A DNA stretch of 10,125 nucleotides from Methanolinea sp. SDB. GTDB lineage: Archaea; Halobacteriota; Methanomicrobia; Methanomicrobiales; Methanospirillaceae. The stretch spans positions 1-10,125 of the forward strand of contig LKUF01000128.1 in NCBI GenBank assembly GCA_001412335.1. The letters run 5' to 3'. The notes under the pieces were generated by a model. It was not told the DNA's origin. It was given only the letters and a program-made list of their open reading frames with translations, and ran no database searches. Positions 6,328 to 10,125 of this stretch are shown here, in pieces. Position 1 is the stretch's first letter. Each line of letters begins with the position of its first letter. The translations under genes and the position numbers were made by a program.

Positions 6328-6849
6328 CAGAACGAGTGCCGCCGCGAGCCCTGCACACGCAAGAATTGTGGTATGGGGCAGGAGGCCGGTCGTGGGTGCC
6401 TCTGTCGGTTTTGCCATCATCTCCTCAGCTATCTGCCGGTTCTGCTTCGCTTCCCCTGATCTTGGATCCAGAGCGAGTGCCGTATCGGACGCGGCCAGGC
6501 TCTCCTCGTACCGGCCAAGGCCGTTTAAGGATGTGGCACGGTTTATCCAGGCATAGAGATTATCGGGATCGAGGGCGAGAGCCTCGTCGGATGCCGCGAG
6601 TCCCTCCCCGAATCGCTCCATGCTATTCAATATGCCTGCCTTCGTGACCCATGCCAGGGTGAAGTTCCGGTTCTCCAGCAGGGCCTGGTCAATCTCTGTA
6701 AGCGCCTGGCCGTAATCGCCCTGGTAAGCGAGATCGACAGCCCTGTTGTAGGAGTTGATCGCATCGATGTTGTCTGCCCCTGCCGGCACAATCGACCACA
6801 AGGCAAGAACGAGAAGTGATATCAGGATAAAAAATCCGGTACGGTTCAT
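6313..6849 (-). CDS. Exported or membrane-anchored TPR protein
   Basis: This 178-residue protein has an N-terminal signal or anchor sequence (hydrophobic about residues 5-24, possible cleavage after AGA), then three tetratricopeptide repeats at about 30-62, 64-97 and 98-131, each ending in an ALALDP-like turn. A short Thr/Pro linker (KPTEAPTTG, 147-155) leads to a C-terminal hydrophobic helix (about 157-173) and a basic KRER tail. The layout suggests a cell-surface protein held by its C-terminus, with TPRs outside for protein contacts. The tail resembles archaeal sortase-like sorting signals but lacks a clear PGF motif. The ATG at 6849 is preferred over 6855, because GAGGA then lies 7 nt upstream instead of touching the start. 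Its final codons and stop belong to the first unit of the downstream repeat array. The binding partner is unknown. Confidence 0.85.
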   Translation of the reverse strand: MNRTGFFILISLLVLALWSIVPAGADNIDAINSYNRAVDLAYQGDYGQALTEIDQALLENRNFTLAWVTKAGILNSMERFGEGLAASDEALALDPDNLYAWINRATSLNGLGRYEESLAASDTALALDPRSGEAKQNRQIAEEMMAKPTEAPTTGLLPHTTILACAGLAAALVLKRER

Positions 6850-6903
6850 CTGCATTCCTCGATTTATTTACGATATGTCCGGTTTGAAACCGGTTTTCGT
6901 CTT
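6850..6903 (-). promoter_or_regulatory. TPR gene upstream region with palindrome
   Basis: Between the pyrI stop and the TPR start lie the perfect odd palindrome CCGGTTTGAAACCGG (6879-6893), a TAAATAAAT stretch (plus 6862-6870) and a GAGGA ribosome site. The AT stretch is too close to the ATG for a normal TATA-to-start distance, so the message may start further upstream or come from pyrBI read-through. The palindrome could be an operator, or a hairpin marking the end of pyrI; it is not followed by T residues on the minus strand. Confidence 0.45.
6883..6896. repeat. 14-bp inverted match to repeat unit 4
   Basis: TTTGAAACCGGTTT here is repeated exactly, in inverted orientation, at 6284-6297 in the last unit of the tandem array. 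Units 1-3 carry the same motif with one base missing (TTTGAACCGGTTT). The two exact copies flank the TPR gene. The core AAACCGGTTT is self-complementary. Confidence 0.7.
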
Positions 6904-7371
6904 TTATATGATGTAACTTGTAATATCCTTCGTTATCACCCAGTCGCAGTACAGGCAATGGAGTCCCTTCTCCTGTACCTCAAACCTGGACTGGATCGGC
7001 TCGTTGGCATTGGAGATACAACCTGGGTTTGGGCACCTGACAATACCGATCAGGAATTCGGGAGTCTCGACCCCCTTCTTTTCAAAGACCTTGTAGTCCC
7101 GGATAATGTTTATTGATGCATTTGGTGCGATCAGGGATATCCGGTTCACTTCGTCCTTGAAAAGTTCCCGGTTCTCGATCTTTACGATATCCTTCTTCGC
7201 CATCTTCCCGCTCTTCACGTTGGTTGCAACTGATATGGATTCCGTGGTCGTCCCCGTAATCCCGATGATCCTTAAGACATTCAGGGCCTCCCCGGCAGTA
7301 ATATGGTCGATCACTGTCCCGTTTTTTATCGGGCTGATGAGGAGTCCTCTCTCTGTGGCATCCCCGGTCAT
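6904..7371 (-). CDS. pyrI: Aspartate carbamoyltransferase regulatory chain
   Basis: This 155-residue protein is the regulatory chain of aspartate transcarbamoylase. It binds nucleotide effectors and holds catalytic trimers together. The N-terminal allosteric domain includes the NGTVIDHI segment (17-24) and about residues 10-100. The C-terminal zinc domain has Cys113, Cys118, Cys139 and Cys142 (C-x4-C...C-x2-C), the same arrangement as the zinc site of E. coli PyrI. Length is normal. Its ATG overlaps the pyrB stop as ATGA, so the two chains are translationally coupled, as expected for a fixed-ratio complex. Presence of PyrI implies allosteric control of the enzyme by nucleotides, although effector preference cannot be read from the sequence. 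Confidence 0.95.
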   Translation of the reverse strand: MTGDATERGLLISPIKNGTVIDHITAGEALNVLRIIGITGTTTESISVATNVKSGKMAKKDIVKIENRELFKDEVNRISLIAPNASINIIRDYKVFEKKGVETPEFLIGIVRCPNPGCISNANEPIQSRFEVQEKGLHCLYCDWVITKDITSYII

Positions 7372-8261
7372 TTCATCACCTTCTCAAGCATCGCCATCCG
7401 CACAGGGATGCCGTTGTTGGACTGTTCGAAGTATCGTGCATATGGAAGGGAATCCACGCCGGGATCTATCTCGTCGAGCCTGGGCAGCGGATGGAGTACG
7501 ATGAAGGAATCCCTGACATCCCTGAGAAGGTCAGGGGTAACCCGGTAACTCGAGGCGACCTTGAAGTATGACGAAGCATCGGGGAACCGCTCCCGCTGGA
7601 TCCTCGTTACGTAGAGGATGTCCAGTTCCTGGATGATACCCGATATATTCTCGTGGTTTATAACCTCGCAGCCCCCCCTGGAGAGCTCGTCGACCAGCGA
7701 CGATGGGAGTTCGAGTCCTTTCGGGGAGATGGTATGGATCGTTGCACCATACAGGGAGAGAGCGTGTGCAAGCGAATGTGCGGTCCGCCCGTAGCGGAGA
7801 TCTCCAAGGAGCCCGGCGTGTATGCCGTCGATCTTCATGGACTGCCGGATGGTATAGAGGTCGAGCAGGGTCTGTGACGGGTGCTGTCCTGCACCGTCGC
7901 CGGCATTTATGACCGGGACCGATGCAAATTCACTGGCGAGGCGTGCAGCCCCCTCTTTCGGGTGACGGAGCACTATCGTGTCCACGTACCCGCTCACCAC
8001 GCGGATCGTGTCAGCAAGCGTCTCTCCCTTCGATATCGAGCTGGCCTCGACACTCCCCATGCTTATCGAGGAACCTCCGAGCCGGGCCATTGCCGCCTCG
8101 AAAGACATCCTGGTCCGCGTGCTCGGTTCGAAAAAGAGGAGGGCAAGGATCTTTCCCCTGAGGGAAGACGAGTCGAACCGGGACTGGATTTTTTGTGCCT
8201 TATCCAGCAGATCATCAATCTCGGCCCGATGAAAGTCCCGTATTGATATGATGTGCCTCAT
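7368..8261 (-). CDS. pyrB: Aspartate carbamoyltransferase catalytic chain
   Basis: This 297-residue protein condenses carbamoyl phosphate with L-aspartate to N-carbamoyl-L-aspartate, the first committed step of pyrimidine synthesis. Landmarks are the carbamoyl-phosphate signature FFEPSTRTRMSFE (43-55), Lys78 in the SISKGET loop (75-81), GQHPSQ (125-130), GDLRYGRTAHSL (153-164), HPLPR (257-261) and NNGIPVRMAML (282-292). All expected active-site segments are present. The frame is open to 8393, but the 44 extra codons resemble nothing in the family, whereas the ATG at 8261 gives the usual start with a short lead to the first helix. A weak GGGG lies just upstream. It is followed by pyrI with a 4-nt overlap. 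Confidence 0.95.
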   Translation of the reverse strand: MRHIISIRDFHRAEIDDLLDKAQKIQSRFDSSSLRGKILALLFFEPSTRTRMSFEAAMARLGGSSISMGSVEASSISKGETLADTIRVVSGYVDTIVLRHPKEGAARLASEFASVPVINAGDGAGQHPSQTLLDLYTIRQSMKIDGIHAGLLGDLRYGRTAHSLAHALSLYGATIHTISPKGLELPSSLVDELSRGGCEVINHENISGIIQELDILYVTRIQRERFPDASSYFKVASSYRVTPDLLRDVRDSFIVLHPLPRLDEIDPGVDSLPYARYFEQSNNGIPVRMAMLEKVMK

Positions 8262-8397
8262 GAAACCCCGCTTTTGACCGGGCGGTATGGGAACTGGACT
8301 ACCGGCGCACAATCCCACCCGGAAATTTCCCATACAGTATTGTGACATCATCGTTGATGAGATTATTGGATGGCGGCCAACCGTGCATTCCACCCGG
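8262..8397 (-). promoter_or_regulatory. pyrBI leader with 9-bp inverted repeat
   Basis: This 136-bp gap precedes pyrB. A perfect 9-bp inverted repeat, GTATGGGAA (8285-8293) with TTCCCATAC (8327-8335), encloses 33 nt. An AATAAT element (plus 8362-8367) would place a start site near 8338, just before the stem. A second small stem (8267-8270 with 8279-8282) covers the GGGG that may act as ribosome site. The palindrome GGAAATTTCC (8321-8330) overlaps the first stem. Structure and promoter positions are read by eye, and control of pyrBI by this leader is inference. Confidence 0.45.
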
Positions 8398-9882
8398 CTA
8401 CCCGGGCGGAGTCACGGTGGAATACCTGGTAACAAGGATATTGTAGGCATTGTGCTGGCGGTTGAACCGGACAAGGACCTGGCGGAATTCTGCGGGGGAC
8501 CCGTAAGAGAGAGAGAGCAACTGCCTGTTTCCAGGGGTCTCATGATATGACGGGAGGATAGCAAAGACCGGTTTTTGCGCGGTGCCGTCGCATATCCGGA
8601 AGACGTGGGTTGACCTATCTCCCAGTTCACCCGAGATGACAGCAGCAACGACGTCAATCTTCCGGCCGACATGGTTCTGCAGTGTAGAAAGCCTGGCAAA
8701 ACGTGATCCTTTCAAAACTCTGAAGTCCTCTCTCACACGTCCGTCCAGTCGCAGGATAGCAAAAGAGAATTTTATGTCTGTGTTGATAAACCGGTAGGAA
8801 TCGGCCCCCCGGGCTACCTCGTTCATCAACCTGGTGGGCGAGACAGGCGGTTTCTCGACGAAACTCCAGCAGGATTCCGCCCGGCACGAAAGACCACGAA
8901 ACGTTGGGCATGGGCTGTGTATGGTAAGCCCCATCTTTGAGGCTTTGTGGACGATCCGCCTCATCATCGTGGAATTTTCCAGGTCGGCGGGTTCAGCAAC
9001 TATGATGCTTCCGTCACGGGAGAGGAGGGCCGACAGCGTGTGAAGAATCCGGGCCCCTGCCCCGGCTTTCGCCTTCTCCAGTTCGTTTACCACATTCTGC
9101 AGCACAACCAGGTCCAGCGAAGACGGGAGATCGCGGGTCCGGGGATCCAGCAGGTCCATCTGGGCAGGAGGATGTACAGTTGCCCCCTGGTTTTCCCGGG
9201 CACAGGGAAGAACAATCTCGCGGTATGCCTGGAGGAATTCATCGGAACGTTCAACAGCATAGATATCTGCCGTGTATCCATGAAGCCTGGAACAGAAATC
9301 GATGATTGCCAGGGGGACCACCCCGGGGCCGGTGCCCGCATCGAGCACCCGCATGTGTGACCGTACCAGTCCGTCTTCTGCCAGGGAGTGCAGGATATGC
9401 TCGAACTGGATAATGTACACGGGGGCCTGGTATGCAAGATACCCCATGACGCTGTACCCCTTCCGGTATCCTATCCTGCCGCCGCTCGTCCAGTACTGCG
9501 CCTTCTGCTGGAGGATTGCATTCCGGATCCGCCCGATCACCGACGGATCGGACCAGCGTTTTCCGGTCTTTTCCTCTATGTAGCGTTCAAAGAGTCCCTG
9601 GACAGGCTCCGGGATCTCCGGGTGTGCGAAAAATGCCCGGATCTCTTCGGTATCAACGCGGTCCGGCACCAAAAATTCGGAAGGCTCCTTTCTTTTTATG
9701 AGGTAATCGCCATCCTCACTCTCGGCATACAGGTCAAGACCGGTCAGGCGGGGATGGACCAGCGAATAGAGCTCGTCGAGCCGGCACTCTCCTTCCAGGT
9801 AATCGAGAATCGTTGAGAGATGGAACTCCTTCTCCATGGATGAGACATACCTGATGGTTGAAATCACATCCCCTTCGTCCAT
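8398..9882 (-). CDS. Rsm22-like SAM-dependent methyltransferase with Fe-S signature
   Basis: This 494-residue protein resembles the Rsm22/METTL17 family, class I methyltransferase-fold proteins associated with the small ribosomal subunit in mitochondria and found in archaea and bacteria. SAM motif I is VLDAGTGPGVVPLAI (179-193), with an acidic strand end at VERSD (210-214) and LDLVVLQNVVNELEK (256-270). A cysteine group follows at Cys325, Cys333 and Cys338, and Cys431 sits in the C-terminal domain. In the eukaryotic members four such cysteines bind a [4Fe-4S] cluster. DIKFSFAILRLDG (369-381) is also typical. About 110 N-terminal residues precede the recognisable region. The likely role is ribosome assembly or rRNA interaction, and true methylation is uncertain. 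The ATG at 9882 lacks a Shine-Dalgarno sequence. It is divergent from the acyl-CoA synthetase-like gene and lies upstream of pyrBI on the same strand. Confidence 0.82.
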   Translation of the reverse strand: MDEGDVISTIRYVSSMEKEFHLSTILDYLEGECRLDELYSLVHPRLTGLDLYAESEDGDYLIKRKEPSEFLVPDRVDTEEIRAFFAHPEIPEPVQGLFERYIEEKTGKRWSDPSVIGRIRNAILQQKAQYWTSGGRIGYRKGYSVMGYLAYQAPVYIIQFEHILHSLAEDGLVRSHMRVLDAGTGPGVVPLAIIDFCSRLHGYTADIYAVERSDEFLQAYREIVLPCARENQGATVHPPAQMDLLDPRTRDLPSSLDLVVLQNVVNELEKAKAGAGARILHTLSALLSRDGSIIVAEPADLENSTMMRRIVHKASKMGLTIHSPCPTFRGLSCRAESCWSFVEKPPVSPTRLMNEVARGADSYRFINTDIKFSFAILRLDGRVREDFRVLKGSRFARLSTLQNHVGRKIDVVAAVISGELGDRSTHVFRICDGTAQKPVFAILPSYHETPGNRQLLSLSYGSPAEFRQVLVRFNRQHNAYNILVTRYSTVTPPG

Positions 9883-9988
9883 CAGGATAAATCTTTACCC
9901 GGCCGTTATGTTCAATCTTTGGAGTGCGGGCTATGCGGGCGACACCGTAATGAACATTTACACACATAAGGGATTTAAGCAGCAATCC

Positions 9989-10005
9989 TGCCTGGCATGC
10001 AGGCA
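9989..10005 (+). promoter_or_regulatory. Stem-loop in the leader of the last gene
   Basis: TGCCTG-GCATG-CAGGCA forms a perfect 6-bp stem with a 5-nt loop. It ends 4 nt before GGAG (10010-10013), the ribosome site of the gene starting at 10019. It may be an mRNA hairpin or a protein-binding palindrome. The rest of the divergent gap 9883-10018 holds AT-rich stretches (for example 9950-9960 and 9971-9978) that could be TATA boxes, but no gene. Confidence 0.4.
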
Positions 10006-10018
10006 CGTAGGAGATCGA

Positions 10019-10125
10019 ATGAATCCAGAATATGAGGGAAAAGACCGGATGCTTTCGGAGGCGGAAGGTTATCGGCTTTTGAAGTCCTGTGCCATACCTG
10101 TTCCCCGGTTTGATATCGCGTCTGG
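10019..10125 (+). CDS. Acyl-CoA synthetase (ADP-forming), ATP-grasp part, 5' end only
   Basis: Only the first 35 codons are in the window. The ATG at 10019 has GGAG five bases upstream. The translated start contains LSEAEGYRLLKS and AIPVPRFDIAS, the pattern that opens the ATP-grasp (beta) domain of ADP-forming acetate/acyl-CoA ligases, where an L-SE-E-x-L-L-x-x-x-G-I-P-V-P segment is characteristic. These enzymes interconvert acyl-CoA, ADP and phosphate with the free acid, CoA and ATP. A second in-frame ATG at 10049 would start right at that segment. Other ATP-grasp ligases, such as succinyl-CoA synthetase beta, open in a similar way, so substrate and subunit layout remain open. It is divergent from the Rsm22-like gene. 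Confidence 0.62.
   Translation, partial: MNPEYEGKDRMLSEAEGYRLLKSCAIPVPRFDIAS

Noticed and set aside
5883..6647. Plus-strand open frames across the repeat array (5883-6104, 6073-6276, 6165-6647, 6236-6556) with a recurring DLLS...KPVQRQGRG peptide
   Set aside because: The repeated peptide only reflects the DNA repeat. Unit lengths of 93, 92 and 91 bp shift the frame, and the frames run antisense into the TPR gene.
8321..8330. Palindrome GGAAATTTCC as an independent operator
   Set aside because: It is short and overlaps the longer inverted repeat of the pyrBI leader, so it is not reported separately.
8262..8393. N-terminal extension of PyrB by 44 codons to 8393
   Set aside because: The extension has no family similarity, and the region carries inverted repeats and a likely promoter instead.

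Overview
The window looks like a chromosomal segment of a methanogenic archaeon, most likely from the Methanomicrobia and perhaps Methanomicrobiales. The placement rests on gene content: an HdrA-type flavoprotein, an archaeal-type phosphopantetheine adenylyltransferase, a PyrB/PyrI aspartate transcarbamoylase pair, an Rsm22-type methyltransferase and a DUF116 protein. Several genes also lack a Shine-Dalgarno sequence and have a TATA-like box close to the start codon. The assignment to order is inference; no rRNA or tRNA gene is present. No transposase, phage gene or CRISPR array was seen.

Region 1 (71-3629, minus strand) is a tight four-gene cluster, read in the order gamma-carbonic anhydrase-like protein, short HdrA-like Fe-S flavoprotein, methylthioribose-1-phosphate isomerase (mtnA), membrane-anchored DUF116 protein. 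Genes overlap or lie a few bases apart, so they are probably one transcript, ending at a T8 tract after DUF116. Region 2 (3660-4707, plus strand) holds phosphopantetheine adenylyltransferase for CoA synthesis, divergent from the first cluster across 30 bp, then a two-CBS-domain protein. The CBS gene overlaps tail to tail by 23 bp with a CPA2-type Na+/H+ antiporter on the minus strand (4685-5851).

Region 3 (5852-6903) holds the least ordinary DNA. Four tandem copies of a 91-93 bp unit (5970 to about 6327) lie directly downstream of, and run into, a small exported TPR protein gene. Every unit carries a copy or near-copy of that gene's last codons and stop. A palindromic motif in the units recurs in the upstream region of the same gene.

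Region 4 (6904-8397, minus strand) is pyrB-pyrI, encoding the catalytic and regulatory chains of aspartate transcarbamoylase with a 4-nt overlap. A 9-bp inverted repeat lies in the leader. Region 5 (8398-10125) is an Rsm22-like SAM methyltransferase with a four-Cys Fe-S signature on the minus strand. Divergent from it is the first 35 codons of what looks like an ATP-grasp (ADP-forming) acyl-CoA synthetase, cut by the window edge and preceded by a 6-bp stem-loop.

Most of the content is housekeeping: cofactor, pyrimidine, methionine-salvage, ribosome and ion metabolism. The parts worth a second look are the repeat array with its link to the TPR gene, the reduced HdrA-like protein and its operon partners, and the pyrBI leader structure.
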